Of a DNA stretch of 43,381 nt, positions 34,847-43,111 are shown piece by piece. Every line of letters begins with the position of its first letter. Position 1 is the first letter of the stretch. The position numbers and the translations under genes were made by a program. Source of the DNA: Bacteroidales bacterium (GTDB taxonomy: Bacteria > Bacteroidota > Bacteroidia > Bacteroidales > UBA932); contig JAFYWC010000010.1 of assembly GCA_017546585.1 (NCBI GenBank), forward strand, positions 1 through 43,381. The letters run 5' to 3'. The notes beneath the pieces were generated by a model. The model saw nothing but the letters and a program-made list of their open reading frames with translations. It was not told the DNA's origin and made no database searches.

Positions 34847-36181
34847 ATGAGATCGCTCGGAACAAAAATGGCCGCTATGCTTATGGGATTGGCAGTGGTG
34901 GCATTTCAGTTTGATGCACAGGCGCAGGAGAGAAGAAGTGGAAGTGTAAGCAGATCTACACCGTCTTCAGCTGCAAAGCCGACAACACAGGTTACAAGAC
35001 CTGCATCTCAGGTCAGCAAGCCAAATACTTCAGCCTCTAAGCCTTCTACTCAGGTTACCAAACCTGCAGTTACCAAGCCTTCAACTTCTGTATCGAAACC
35101 ATCAACCCAGGTTACCAAGCCTTCGACTTCAGTGACTAAACCTTCTACACAGGTTACAAGGCCGTCAACTACAGTGAGACCTTCTGCGGGTGTCGCTACA
35201 GACAAGAAGCCAGGTACTGCAGTGACAAGGCCACAGCAGCCTTCGACTTCTGTGACACGTCCGGCTACACGTCCTTCGGCTGGCACAGCAGTAAAGCCTG
35301 CGGACAGACCTCAGACAAAACCTGCTGACAAGCCGCAGACAAAGCCTGCTGATCAGAACAGACCGATCACAGTTACACGTCCGGGACATCGTCCAGGTGA
35401 CAGACAGCCAGGAGGCTCAGCAATGAGACCGGATATGAAGCCAAGCAAACCGGTGCAGATTCGTCCAGACCACAAGCCTGAGAAGAGGGTCCATCCACGT
35501 GACCGTGACTTTATGCACTACAGCGCTCCTTCATATTATTGGACCGGATACAACCACTATTACGGACACAGGGTAAGAGTGCTTCCGACACACGCTCACA
35601 GACACGTATATCACGGAGTTACATATTATTGCTACAATGATATATGGTATCGTTCTTACGGCGGATATTATGTGGTGTGCAGACCTCCTTTCGGAACTTC
35701 ACTTGCAGCAAGCGTTATCGCGGATATGACTTGGGCGGCGGTGACAATGTCCTACTACCAGACAGTTGCCAACACTTACAGCCAGATAACTGAGAACAAC
35801 AGATATATAGCTGAGCAGAACGAGATCATCGCACAGAACAACGCTATAATCGCATCTCAGAATCTGATGATCGAGCAGACTCAGGCACAGGCCCAGGCAG
35901 CTTACACTCTCGCAGCCCAGCTCGGACTTGTACAGAGCTATGCAGATGCAGGACAGGAGTACTACTATCAGGACGGAGTGTTCTACGCCAAGGATTCAAA
36001 AGGTGATTACTATGTGATAGTTCCACCAGCAGGTGCTTTGGTAGAGACTCTCCCTGAAGACTACGATATCGTGGTTCTTGCAGACGGAAACGAGTATTAC
36101 AAAGTGGATTACACAATCTACAGAGTGACAATAATCGAAGGCAAACCTTATTTCGAGGTTCTTGGACAGCTTTACAGCTAA
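34847..36181 (+). CDS. exported repeat protein, DUF6515-like
   Basis: A 444-aa secreted protein with signal MAAMLMGLAVVAFQFDAQA. Residues 40-150 are a low-complexity tract of KPSTxVT units (DNA about 34970-35290), then a basic Pro/Gln/Thr region (PADKPQTKPAD). A Tyr/His-rich domain follows (residues about 220-300: YYCYNDIWYRSYGGYY, VVCRPPFGT), then a Gln/Asn-rich helix (about 308-350, IIAQNNAIIASQNLM) and a beta-rich tail. The aromatic domain fits DUF6515 (unknown function). It may be surface exposed. It begins 18 bp after namZ, possibly in the same transcript. Confidence 0.8.
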   Translation: MRSLGTKMAAMLMGLAVVAFQFDAQAQERRSGSVSRSTPSSAAKPTTQVTRPASQVSKPNTSASKPSTQVTKPAVTKPSTSVSKPSTQVTKPSTSVTKPSTQVTRPSTTVRPSAGVATDKKPGTAVTRPQQPSTSVTRPATRPSAGTAVKPADRPQTKPADKPQTKPADQNRPITVTRPGHRPGDRQPGGSAMRPDMKPSKPVQIRPDHKPEKRVHPRDRDFMHYSAPSYYWTGYNHYYGHRVRVLPTHAHRHVYHGVTYYCYNDIWYRSYGGYYVVCRPPFGTSLAASVIADMTWAAVTMSYYQTVANTYSQITENNRYIAEQNEIIAQNNAIIASQNLMIEQTQAQAQAAYTLAAQLGLVQSYADAGQEYYYQDGVFYAKDSKGDYYVIVPPAGALVETLPEDYDIVVLADGNEYYKVDYTIYRVTIIEGKPYFEVLGQLYS

Positions 36182-36200
36182 GCCTTCATATCATAAGCAG

Positions 36201-36224
36201 ACAGGCCGGGAATTCCCGGCCTGT
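36201..36224. terminator. bidirectional terminator between the DUF6515-like gene and murI
   Basis: A perfect 24-base palindrome: ACAGGCCGGG, AATT, CCCGGCCTGT. It sits in the 49-bp gap between convergent genes with short T tracts on the flanks, so it can stop transcription from either side. Confidence 0.82.
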
Positions 36225-36230
36225 ACTGTT

Positions 36231-36992
36231 TTATAGCAGTGTGTCGAATGTTCTTTGAAGATTGTCCGGTGTGCCGGATGCCAGCAGTTCTATCTGGTAT
36301 CCTTCCTTTGAGGCCGGCTCGATGCCTTCTTCTGCCATAACTTCCACAAGGTGGCGTGCTACTGCAGGGGCTGGGTCAATGACTGTGACAGATCTGCTCG
36401 GATAGGTCTCGGAAGCGACTTTCTTGATTGTGTCGATGAGGAAAGGGTAGTGTGTACATCCGAGGACGATGGTGTCGGCGCCGGCATCAAGCAGCGGCTT
36501 GAGGCTGGCCGACACTGTAGTCTCGGCTGCGGGACCGCTGACTGATCCGTTCTCGACAAGTTCCACGAATCCCTGGCCTATGTGCTCCACAATCTGTACA
36601 TTCTGGGCCCACTTGGCTCTTGTGTCGATGTACTTTGTGGCCTTCAGTGTGCCGGCTGTTGCCAGGACTCCTACGACTCCCGTCTTCGTCGCCTGCGCCG
36701 CCGGCTTGATCGCCGGCTCCATACCGATGAACTTTATCGGGAATTCCTCTCTGAGAGTGCTGATAGCTGCAGCTGTTGCTGTGTTGCAGGCGACTACGAT
36801 GATCTCGCAGCCTTTCTCTATGAGCATCTGAGTGATTGCTCTTGTCCTGTCGATGATGTATTCCCGGCTCTTTTCTCCGTATGGGCAGTGGGCGTTGTCA
36901 GAGTAATATATATAGCTCTGCTCAGGAAGAACCTTGCGGATCTCCCTGAAGACGGACAGCCCGCCTACACCCGAGTCGAAAATACCTATCAT
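36231..36992 (-). CDS. murI: glutamate racemase
   Basis: A 253-aa cofactor-independent racemase that makes D-glutamate for peptidoglycan. It opens IGIFDSGVGGLSVFREI and has the two catalytic cysteines in VVACNTATA and VLGCTHYP. The length is typical. It is read after the aldo/keto reductase with a 4-bp overlap, and both share the promoter at 38012. Confidence 0.97.
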   Translation of the reverse strand: MIGIFDSGVGGLSVFREIRKVLPEQSYIYYSDNAHCPYGEKSREYIIDRTRAITQMLIEKGCEIIVVACNTATAAAISTLREEFPIKFIGMEPAIKPAAQATKTGVVGVLATAGTLKATKYIDTRAKWAQNVQIVEHIGQGFVELVENGSVSGPAAETTVSASLKPLLDAGADTIVLGCTHYPFLIDTIKKVASETYPSRSVTVIDPAPAVARHLVEVMAEEGIEPASKEGYQIELLASGTPDNLQRTFDTLL

Positions 36993-37990
36993 TTTGTCAA
37001 TGAATCAATTATATTAAGTTCTTCTGCTGTGAACTTAGTGTTGTTTATTGCTGCTAAATTGTCGTCTATCTGCGCCACGCTACTTGCTCCTATGATGACT
37101 GATGTGACGAGGTCGTCCTTCAGAGTCCAAGACAGTGCCATCTGTGCAAGCGTCTGTCCTCTTTTTGCTGCAAGTGCGTTCAGCTTGTTCAACTTCTCCA
37201 CAAGTTCCGGAGTGATTGTGCTTGCCTTGAGTGAATAGTCACGTGCCGCTCTCGAGTCGGACGGGATGCCGTTGAGGTACCTATCTGTAAGTATTCCCTG
37301 AGCGAGAGGCGAATATGCGATAAAGCCTGATCCGGCGTCCTTTGCCTGCTCAAGTAAACCGGTAGTCTCAGGAATACGATGCATCATATTGTATTTCACC
37401 TGATGAAGGAGACAAGGTACGTCGCGTTCTGCAAGATACTTATAAGCAAATTCAGCTGCCTCGTGCGGATAATTCGAGATGCCGGCGTAAAGAGCCTTTC
37501 CACTTCTGACTATATCAACAAGAGCCTGCATTGTCTCCTGAAGCGGAGTGTTCGGGTCGAATCTGTGGGAATAGAAGATGTCCACATATTCGAGACCCAT
37601 TCTTTTGAGGCTCTGATCAAGACTGCTCATCAGGTACTTGCGTGAACCCAAGTCTCCGTATGGCCCCGGCCACATATCCCAACCTGCCTTGGTAGATATG
37701 AAAAGCTCGTCTCTGTATGGACGAAGGTCGCTCTTCATTATCTGTCCGAATGTGGATTCTGCACTTCCGTATGACGGACCGTAGTTGTTTGCAAGGTCGA
37801 AGTGGCATACTCCTTTGTCAAAGGCGTGAAGGAGCATATCGCGACTGCGAGCCAGTGGCGCGGTGTCACCGAAATTCTGCCAGAGTCCAAGAGAAATTTC
37901 CGGAATGCTGATGCCGCTTTTTCCGCATCTGCGGTATTTCATACCGCTTTCGTAGCGGTCTTCGGCAGCTGTGTAGACTGGGTTGATCAT
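36989..37990 (-). CDS. aldo/keto reductase (YghZ/AKR14-like)
   Basis: A 333-aa NADPH-dependent reductase with the (beta/alpha)8 markers HFDLANNYGPSYGSAE, FISTKAGWDMW, DIFYSHRFDP and the C-terminal VTSVIIGASSVAQI. YghZ-type enzymes reduce L-glyceraldehyde-3-phosphate and methylglyoxal, which would be a detoxification role; the actual substrate is unproven. It is the first gene of the murI unit. Confidence 0.9.
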   Translation of the reverse strand: MINPVYTAAEDRYESGMKYRRCGKSGISIPEISLGLWQNFGDTAPLARSRDMLLHAFDKGVCHFDLANNYGPSYGSAESTFGQIMKSDLRPYRDELFISTKAGWDMWPGPYGDLGSRKYLMSSLDQSLKRMGLEYVDIFYSHRFDPNTPLQETMQALVDIVRSGKALYAGISNYPHEAAEFAYKYLAERDVPCLLHQVKYNMMHRIPETTGLLEQAKDAGSGFIAYSPLAQGILTDRYLNGIPSDSRAARDYSLKASTITPELVEKLNKLNALAAKRGQTLAQMALSWTLKDDLVTSVIIGASSVAQIDDNLAAINNTKFTAEELNIIDSLTK

Positions 37991-38011
37991 AGTTCACTTT
38001 TTTAGCAATCA

Positions 38012-38061
38012 CAAATATACGGATTTCTCTTTTGCTTTAGATGTAAAATTCACTAATTTTG
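38012..38061. promoter_or_regulatory. divergent promoters for aldo/keto reductase-murI and prfB
   Basis: On the minus strand TATATTTG (38012-38019) precedes the reductase start by 21 bp. On the plus strand TTTG (38031-38034) and TAATTTTG (38054-38061) are 19 bp apart, 44 bp before the prfB ATG. Confidence 0.82.
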
Positions 38062-38105
38062 CACGATTTATTTGCCGGTTGAGGCCGGTTGCGAAGAACG
38101 ACAAG

Positions 38106-39173
38106 ATGATAAGTATAGAACAGATAAAGGAACTTCAGCAGCGTGTTGACACGCTCGGACGATGCATTGCTGTGGAAGCAAAGCGCGAGGAGGTCGCAAA
38201 GATGCAGGAGAAGACTCTTGCTGCTGACTTCTGGGACGATCCGAAGGCTGCCGAGAAGTTCTTGAAGGAACTTTCAGGCGTCAAGTTCTGGGTGACTGGA
38301 TTTGATAAGGTGGCCGCAGATGTCGAGGACCTCAATGTGTTGCTGGAACTCGAAGACGATGATATCGACAACGCATATGCTGCTGCTCTTGAAGGTCTTG
38401 AGGCGCTTGAACTTCGCAATATGCTCGGCGAAGAGGGTGACAACCTCGGCGCTGTGTTGACCATCAATTCAGGAGCCGGTGGAACAGAGGCGAACGACTG
38501 GTCTGCTATGCTTATGCGTATGTATGTAAGATGGGCGGAGAGAAACGGATACAAGGTTACCATCACCGATGAACTCGAAGGTGAAGATGCGGGCATCAAG
38601 TCTGTGACTATGCAGGTAGAGGGTGATTATGCGTTCGGTTATCTCAAGGCCGAGAGTGGCGTACACCGTCTTGTACGCATTTCTCCGTTCAACGCACAGG
38701 GAAAGCGTCAGACAACGTTCTCGTCTGTCTTTGTGTATCCTTTGGTGGATGATTCCATTGAAATCGAGATCAATCCGGGAGATCTGGAGTGGGATACATA
38801 CCGTTCGAGCGGTGCCGGTGGACAGAATGTCAACAAGGTGGAGACGGGAGTCCGAGTGAAGCATATCCCTTCCGGAATCGTGGTGGAGAACACAGAGACT
38901 CGTTCTCAGCTGGACAACAGACAGAACGCTCTCAGAATCCTCAAGTCACGCCTCTATGATATCGAACTGAAGAAGCGTCAAGAGAAGCAGGCGGAGCTTG
39001 AAGGACAGAAAAAGAAGATTGAATGGGGCTCGCAGATACGAAGCTATGTCCTCCATCCGTACAAGATGGTGAAGGATCTTCGTACCGGTCACGAGACTTC
39101 AGATACTCAGGGAGTCCTTGACGGCGACCTGAACGATTTTATGAAGGTTTTCCTGATGGAGAACAACGGTTAG
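38106..39173 (+). CDS. prfB: peptide chain release factor 2
   Basis: A 355-aa RF2, recognising UGA and UAA stops. The SPF anticodon-like tripeptide is at 193-195 and the catalytic GGQ at 238-240. I start it at ATG 38106 (MISIEQIKELQQRVDTLGRC). The reading frame is open upstream to 37983, but that stretch crosses the promoter. The N-terminus aligns with the region where many RF2 genes carry the programmed +1 frameshift at an in-frame UGA. Here the frame is continuous (CTC GGA CGA TGC), so there is no frameshift site. Confidence 0.96.
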   Translation: MISIEQIKELQQRVDTLGRCIAVEAKREEVAKMQEKTLAADFWDDPKAAEKFLKELSGVKFWVTGFDKVAADVEDLNVLLELEDDDIDNAYAAALEGLEALELRNMLGEEGDNLGAVLTINSGAGGTEANDWSAMLMRMYVRWAERNGYKVTITDELEGEDAGIKSVTMQVEGDYAFGYLKAESGVHRLVRISPFNAQGKRQTTFSSVFVYPLVDDSIEIEINPGDLEWDTYRSSGAGGQNVNKVETGVRVKHIPSGIVVENTETRSQLDNRQNALRILKSRLYDIELKKRQEKQAELEGQKKKIEWGSQIRSYVLHPYKMVKDLRTGHETSDTQGVLDGDLNDFMKVFLMENNG

Positions 39174-39264
39174 TTAGTGAGGGTGAGAATATTTTCATCA
39201 GGGTTTGCAACGTTTGTGGGCCCCGATGCATCTTGAAGCCCGGAGAAGTTAAATAGTTAGTGTA

Positions 39265-40674
39265 ATGAAACGTATTTTTATGTTTGTACTGGCACTTGCA
39301 GTGTCAGTAAGTTCTGTTTTGGCTCAGGACGTACCTGCTGAAAATTCAGATAACGGAAAGTTCCCTTTTGCCATCAAGGCATATCCGTTCAGAGGTGCTT
39401 ATCTTGATAGTGGAACACATTGGGATAAGTTTGGAGGAGCACATCCGGCCGGAGTCCACTTAGGCTTTGAGCTTCCTTCACAGCAACAACGCCCTTGGCA
39501 GCAGTATCTGAACAATGCGACCTTCGGTGTCGGCCTTTCGTGGCTCGATCTAGGTCACAAGATGCTTGGCCATTCCATTGCTGCATATCCTTATGTTCTC
39601 TTGAATGCAATTGATGCCGACTATTTCCAGATGAGGGTCAAGGTGGCAGGAGGTCTTGCATATGTCACTGAGCATTGGTACACTCAGGAGGATCAGAATC
39701 CTGACCATTACTATGAACCTACTGTAAATACAGTATTCGGCTGCTATTTGAATGTATATCTTAATGCAGGTGTACAGTTGAATGTGCCTATCACAAAGTA
39801 TCTTGCTCTTGGAACGGAGTTCGGCTATTTCCATATGAGCAACGGTCGTACAAGTATGCCTAACATCGGTGCGAATGCTGTCTATGGTTCAGTGGGTGTG
39901 ACAGCGACCTTCAATTCCGAGGCAAAGAAGAAGCCTGTACAGTTCCCTGACCTTCCTTATGGATGGGCCCTTAACATTACAGGAGCTGCCGGCGCACAGA
40001 AACCGGCTATCGAGGATACTCACAGATATCTGATTTCTTCATTGCATATTGCTCCAGTATATCACGTAAGCAACTGGTATGCAGTCGGTTTGGGATTGGA
40101 TGTGTTCTTTAATGATGCGGTTTCAAAGAATACGGAGCGTAATCTCTATTGCCACGGTGATTTCAGTGTAGGTAGCTTGAGGGGCGATTTCCCGGAACTG
40201 AATATTCCAGGCAAGGACAGTGATATCATCGACTGTACAACCTGTGGAGCTGAAAAGGCTGTGGATTATGGATTCTCACAGAAGGTCCGCGCCGGTATCG
40301 CGCTCAATAACGAGTTCAAGTTCGGAGCTGTGACTGCAATCGTAGACTGGGGAGTTTATTTCTACAATCCGTCACGTAATATCTACTATGATTATCATTA
40401 TGATAACTTCGGCAAGGTGGCTCCTAAACGTCCGTTGCTTTATACAACCGCGAATGGTGCCGGCGGAGAAGAGGCCAGCCACTACATCCGTTTCGGTTTG
40501 AAGTATCGTGTATGGGATAACCTCTATCTCCATACAAGCGCGAAGACTCACCTCCATATCTGTGAGTTCATCGAGTTCGGCCTTGGCTATCAGATACCTT
40601 TCCTCAAGAAGGAGAACAGAACGGAAGGAAAGAGCATCATCTTCCATCACCGCAAGAACTGGTGGAAGGAGTAA
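39265..40674 (+). CDS. PagL-like lipid A deacylase / acyloxyacyl hydrolase, outer membrane
   Basis: A 469-aa exported protein with signal MKRIFMFVLALAVSVSSVLAQ. An outer-membrane barrel follows. The HMSNGR motif (His190, Ser192) followed by PNIGAN is the PagL catalytic box (HxSN, with Pro-Asn), the family that removes the 3-O acyl chain of lipid A. The protein is over twice the size of classical PagL (about 170 aa): a second beta-strand-rich half (about 230-450) follows the motif, ending near LEFIEFGLGYQIPF. The second half could be additional barrel strands or another domain. It has no close operon partner. Confidence 0.72.
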   Translation: MKRIFMFVLALAVSVSSVLAQDVPAENSDNGKFPFAIKAYPFRGAYLDSGTHWDKFGGAHPAGVHLGFELPSQQQRPWQQYLNNATFGVGLSWLDLGHKMLGHSIAAYPYVLLNAIDADYFQMRVKVAGGLAYVTEHWYTQEDQNPDHYYEPTVNTVFGCYLNVYLNAGVQLNVPITKYLALGTEFGYFHMSNGRTSMPNIGANAVYGSVGVTATFNSEAKKKPVQFPDLPYGWALNITGAAGAQKPAIEDTHRYLISSLHIAPVYHVSNWYAVGLGLDVFFNDAVSKNTERNLYCHGDFSVGSLRGDFPELNIPGKDSDIIDCTTCGAEKAVDYGFSQKVRAGIALNNEFKFGAVTAIVDWGVYFYNPSRNIYYDYHYDNFGKVAPKRPLLYTTANGAGGEEASHYIRFGLKYRVWDNLYLHTSAKTHLHICEFIEFGLGYQIPFLKKENRTEGKSIIFHHRKNWWKE

Positions 40675-40693
40675 TCTCCTTTTGACTTATATG

Positions 40694-40721
40694 ATCCATC
40701 GCTTCGGCGGTGGATTTTTTT
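40694..40721 (+). terminator. terminator of the PagL-like gene
   Basis: ATCCATCGC and GCGGTGGAT form a 9-bp stem (one wobble) around a TTCG tetraloop (40694-40715), followed by a T tract. The T tract runs directly into the next -7 box. Confidence 0.86.
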
Positions 40722-40728
40722 ATATTTG
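40721..40728 (+). promoter_or_regulatory. promoter -7 box of the DUF4886 gene
   Basis: TATATTTG at 40721-40728, abutting the terminator, 18 bp before the ATG. Confidence 0.75.
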
Positions 40729-40746
40729 CAGTATAAATGACGGATT

Positions 40747-42036
40747 ATGAAGAAGCTTATAATATTCATATTGTTGGGTGTTGGCCTGTTCGTGTCGTGT
40801 AATGCAGAACTGGAGGAGCGTGTTGAGGTACTGGAGAAGACAACTGTGATATTCCTCAAGTCTTCCATATCGGATCTGTATTCGGAGTGTCAGGAACTCA
40901 AGGCGGCTATCGTGGCCTTGGAAAAGACAGCAAGCCAGGATGATGTCAATGACCTGAAAAAGGCTTTGTCGAAACTGGAGGCAGAGATTACTAAACTGAA
41001 CTCGCTTCTGGAGACTATGATGGACGGGTATTACACCAGTGATGAGATAGATGCTCTCCTCAAGCAGATGCAGACAGAGATTTCACGATTGAAGGAGAGT
41101 GTGGCCGAACTTGAAAGCAGGATAGAGAACGCTTCAGGTACGGTTCCTCAGATGTATAACCCTCCTGTGAATTTCCAGAAGGCTGACTTGAAGGTACTGG
41201 ATATCGGAAACAGTTACACACAGGACGCGCAGACATATCTACCTCAGATAATTCAGGCGTCAGGTATAGGTACGGACTTCTCTCTCTACAGGGCCTTCCG
41301 ACCTAACGGTTCTTTCAAGACTTGGGTGGACTGCTGGAATGATGCTGATAATGACGCATATAATGTTGCTTTCTGCGCGGGAACTCAGATCAATGGCATT
41401 TCCGGCAATGGTTATAACAATGACGGAACCCTATTCAGAAAAGCCCTGCAGACTGTCAAGTGGGATATAATCCTGATACATCAGGTGAGTACCTATTCCA
41501 ACGATTATTCACTCTGGGAAGGACACGGCGCAGGAGGATATCTCCAGGAACTCATACGCCTGATAAGGATTACAAATCCTCAGGCCACTATCGGTTATCT
41601 GATGACTCATAGTTACAGAGGGTCATATTGGGCAAATTCTGAAGGCAGTTCGCTATTGAGATGGAAGAACATTGCAGAGGCGACAAAACAGTTGAAACTT
41701 GAGTATGACATCGATTTCATAATCCCATACGGAACAGCAGTCCAGAACCTTCGTGCAAGTTCGTTGAATGACAGTTATGAGTTCTCGGAGGACGGAACGC
41801 ATATGGGCGCCGGTTTGGGAGACTATGTGGCAGGGTGCTGCTATTTCGAGTCCTTGCTTGCGCCTCGATATGGCGTAAGTGTCTTGGGTAACGCGTTCAG
41901 AATCACCAATCTCAGTGAAAGTGTCGGTGGCAGGAGAAATGTAACTGACGAGACAGCCCTCGTCGCTCAGAAGGCAGCAATCCTTGCTACATTGGATATG
42001 TGGACCGTCTCCAATCCAGACAACTACGATATGTAG
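40747..42036 (+). CDS. DUF4886 SGNH-like lipoprotein with N-terminal coiled coil
   Basis: 429 aa. The SPII signal MKKLIIFILLGVGLFVSC puts the lipid Cys at residue 18. Residues about 20-130 are a long charged helix with heptads (LEERVEVLEKTT, VNDLKKALSKLEAEITKL), a predicted coiled coil. Then a DUF4886 domain begins at KVLDIGNSYTQDA (the block I Gly-x-Ser) and ends with DGTHMGAGLGDYVAGC (the Asp-x-x-His block V), which fits an SGNH-hydrolase fold acting on an ester. The gene ends 13 bp inside the convergent RmlD-like gene. The substrate is unknown. Confidence 0.85.
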   Translation: MKKLIIFILLGVGLFVSCNAELEERVEVLEKTTVIFLKSSISDLYSECQELKAAIVALEKTASQDDVNDLKKALSKLEAEITKLNSLLETMMDGYYTSDEIDALLKQMQTEISRLKESVAELESRIENASGTVPQMYNPPVNFQKADLKVLDIGNSYTQDAQTYLPQIIQASGIGTDFSLYRAFRPNGSFKTWVDCWNDADNDAYNVAFCAGTQINGISGNGYNNDGTLFRKALQTVKWDIILIHQVSTYSNDYSLWEGHGAGGYLQELIRLIRITNPQATIGYLMTHSYRGSYWANSEGSSLLRWKNIAEATKQLKLEYDIDFIIPYGTAVQNLRASSLNDSYEFSEDGTHMGAGLGDYVAGCCYFESLLAPRYGVSVLGNAFRITNLSESVGGRRNVTDETALVAQKAAILATLDMWTVSNPDNYDM

Positions 42037-42884
42037 GCTGCAAGGCCCTCTAGGGTAGTAGGGAAGTGGATTTTGCCCTTTGAGGCTTTGTAGGCCTTGT
42101 CCATTGAGATGCTGATATTGCGGATGTGTTCAGGGAAACGATCCGTGTCAGGTTTTACAATTGTATCAGGGTCAAGACCTTGTAGTCTGGCATATTCCAC
42201 TGCAGTCTCATAGGTGTTGAGAGTGTTCTCTGCACCGAAGTTGTATACTCCACCGGGAAGATCGAATGTGAAAGGAAGGTTCCTTACCACATCCTCGATC
42301 CAGGTTATGCCACGGAATTCTCTTGTTGCAAAACGCAAAGGAGTTCCGTTTTCTATTGCATTTCTGAAATTGATGACAAAGTTTCTGTGAGTCTTCATCC
42401 CTGGCTTTTCGGCATCGTACATCCAGGTGGCGCGCAATGCTACGCTGTCCGGACAAATCTCAGACGCACGCTGTTCTGCAAGGAGTTTGTGTCTGCCGTA
42501 ATGGTTTTCAGGTGAGACTGTTACGTTTTCTGAAAGAAGTCCCAGTTCAAGGTTCCCATTGTATACCTGGTCGGATGAGAACCAGACTAGTCTGATCCCG
42601 TACCTGGAAGCTGCAGCGGCTAGATTCTCGACACTTACGACATTGGCCAGATAACTTTCATCAGGATGTTCTTCGCAGTAGCCTGTGTCGGAGATTGCAG
42701 CCAGATGCAGTATGACATCCGGTCTTGCTGCTGCGATATAGTGCTCGACATCTGCTGAAGATGTGACGTCAAGCTCCCTATGGCTTGGGGTGATGAACTC
42801 GTAGTCTTTCTTCAAAGCTTCTGCCACTCGGCCTCCTACGAAACCGCTGGCTCCTGTGATCAGTATCTTTCTGATGGTATCCAT
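42024..42884 (-). CDS. RmlD-like sugar-nucleotide reductase / NAD-dependent epimerase
   Basis: A 286-aa extended short-chain dehydrogenase. The N-terminal Rossmann motif is ILITGASGFVGGRV, the LHLAAISDTGYCEEHP and FSSDQVYNG segments match dTDP-4-dehydrorhamnose reductase-like proteins, and the catalytic Tyr-x3-Lys is HYGRHKLLAEQ. It probably reduces a nucleotide keto-sugar for surface polysaccharide. No rml genes are adjacent, so dTDP-rhamnose is not proven. The -7 box TACATTTG (42889-42896) is only 4 bases before the ATG, so the mRNA is probably leaderless. Confidence 0.85.
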   Translation of the reverse strand: MDTIRKILITGASGFVGGRVAEALKKDYEFITPSHRELDVTSSADVEHYIAAARPDVILHLAAISDTGYCEEHPDESYLANVVSVENLAAAASRYGIRLVWFSSDQVYNGNLELGLLSENVTVSPENHYGRHKLLAEQRASEICPDSVALRATWMYDAEKPGMKTHRNFVINFRNAIENGTPLRFATREFRGITWIEDVVRNLPFTFDLPGGVYNFGAENTLNTYETAVEYARLQGLDPDTIVKPDTDRFPEHIRNISISMDKAYKASKGKIHFPTTLEGLAAYIS

Positions 42885-42888
42885 ACTG

Positions 42889-42896
42889 CAAATGTA
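42889..42896 (-). promoter_or_regulatory. promoter -7 box of the RmlD-like gene
   Basis: TACATTTG on the minus strand at 42889-42896, 4 bases from the start codon. Confidence 0.72.
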
Positions 42897-42916
42897 TCAG
42901 TTTTATCCGGATATTG

Positions 42917-42950
42917 TTTGATGTGCATTTGTTTTTATTTACTATATTTG
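42917..42950 (+). promoter_or_regulatory. putative promoter in the intergenic region
   Basis: A TTTG at 42917-42920 and TATATTTG at 42943-42950 (22-bp spacer). It reads toward a short ORF and the ncRNA candidate. I see no longer gene behind it. Confidence 0.6.
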
Positions 42951-43011
42951 CGTGATGTCTCGACTATGCCGACAAGACAATGAAAGAAAATATAAACCAA
43001 CATAATACAAA

Positions 43012-43086
43012 ATGGCTGAATTTAAAGATGGAATACCCATTTTGATACACCTTTTTGAAGTTGATAAGTACAGGTTTTGCAAATAG
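43012..43086 (+). CDS. short ORF, 24 aa (uncertain)
   Basis: ATG at 43012 reads MAEFKDGIPILIHLFEVDKY and ends at TAG 43084-43086. It begins about 60 bp after a good -7 box and overlaps the -33 element of the next promoter. I see no clear ribosome-binding site, and 24 residues is too short to assign. It may be noise, a gene remnant or a leader peptide. Confidence 0.2.
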   Translation: MAEFKDGIPILIHLFEVDKYRFCK

Positions 43087-43106
43087 AGAAAAACTGCATA
43101 TCTTTG
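43076..43106 (+). promoter_or_regulatory. promoter of the structured RNA candidate
   Basis: TTTG at 43076-43079 and TATCTTTG at 43099-43106 with an exact 19-bp spacer, the phylum's consensus. The predicted start is near 43112. No ORF begins behind it before the terminator. Confidence 0.8.
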
Positions 43107-43111
43107 CAGCA

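Noticed and set aside
34970-35330. Direct repeats as a possible CRISPR array
   Set aside because: The units are about 21-24 bp, degenerate, in frame and encode KPSTxVT; there are no spacers of uniform length.
37983-38105. N-terminal extension of prfB upstream of ATG 38106
   Set aside because: It would cross the TTTG-N19-TAATTTTG promoter, and the residues do not resemble RF2.
39174-39264. Possible promoter or small RNA between prfB and the PagL-like gene
   Set aside because: No TAnnTTTG box, no stable hairpin and no ORF; I see nothing supportable there.
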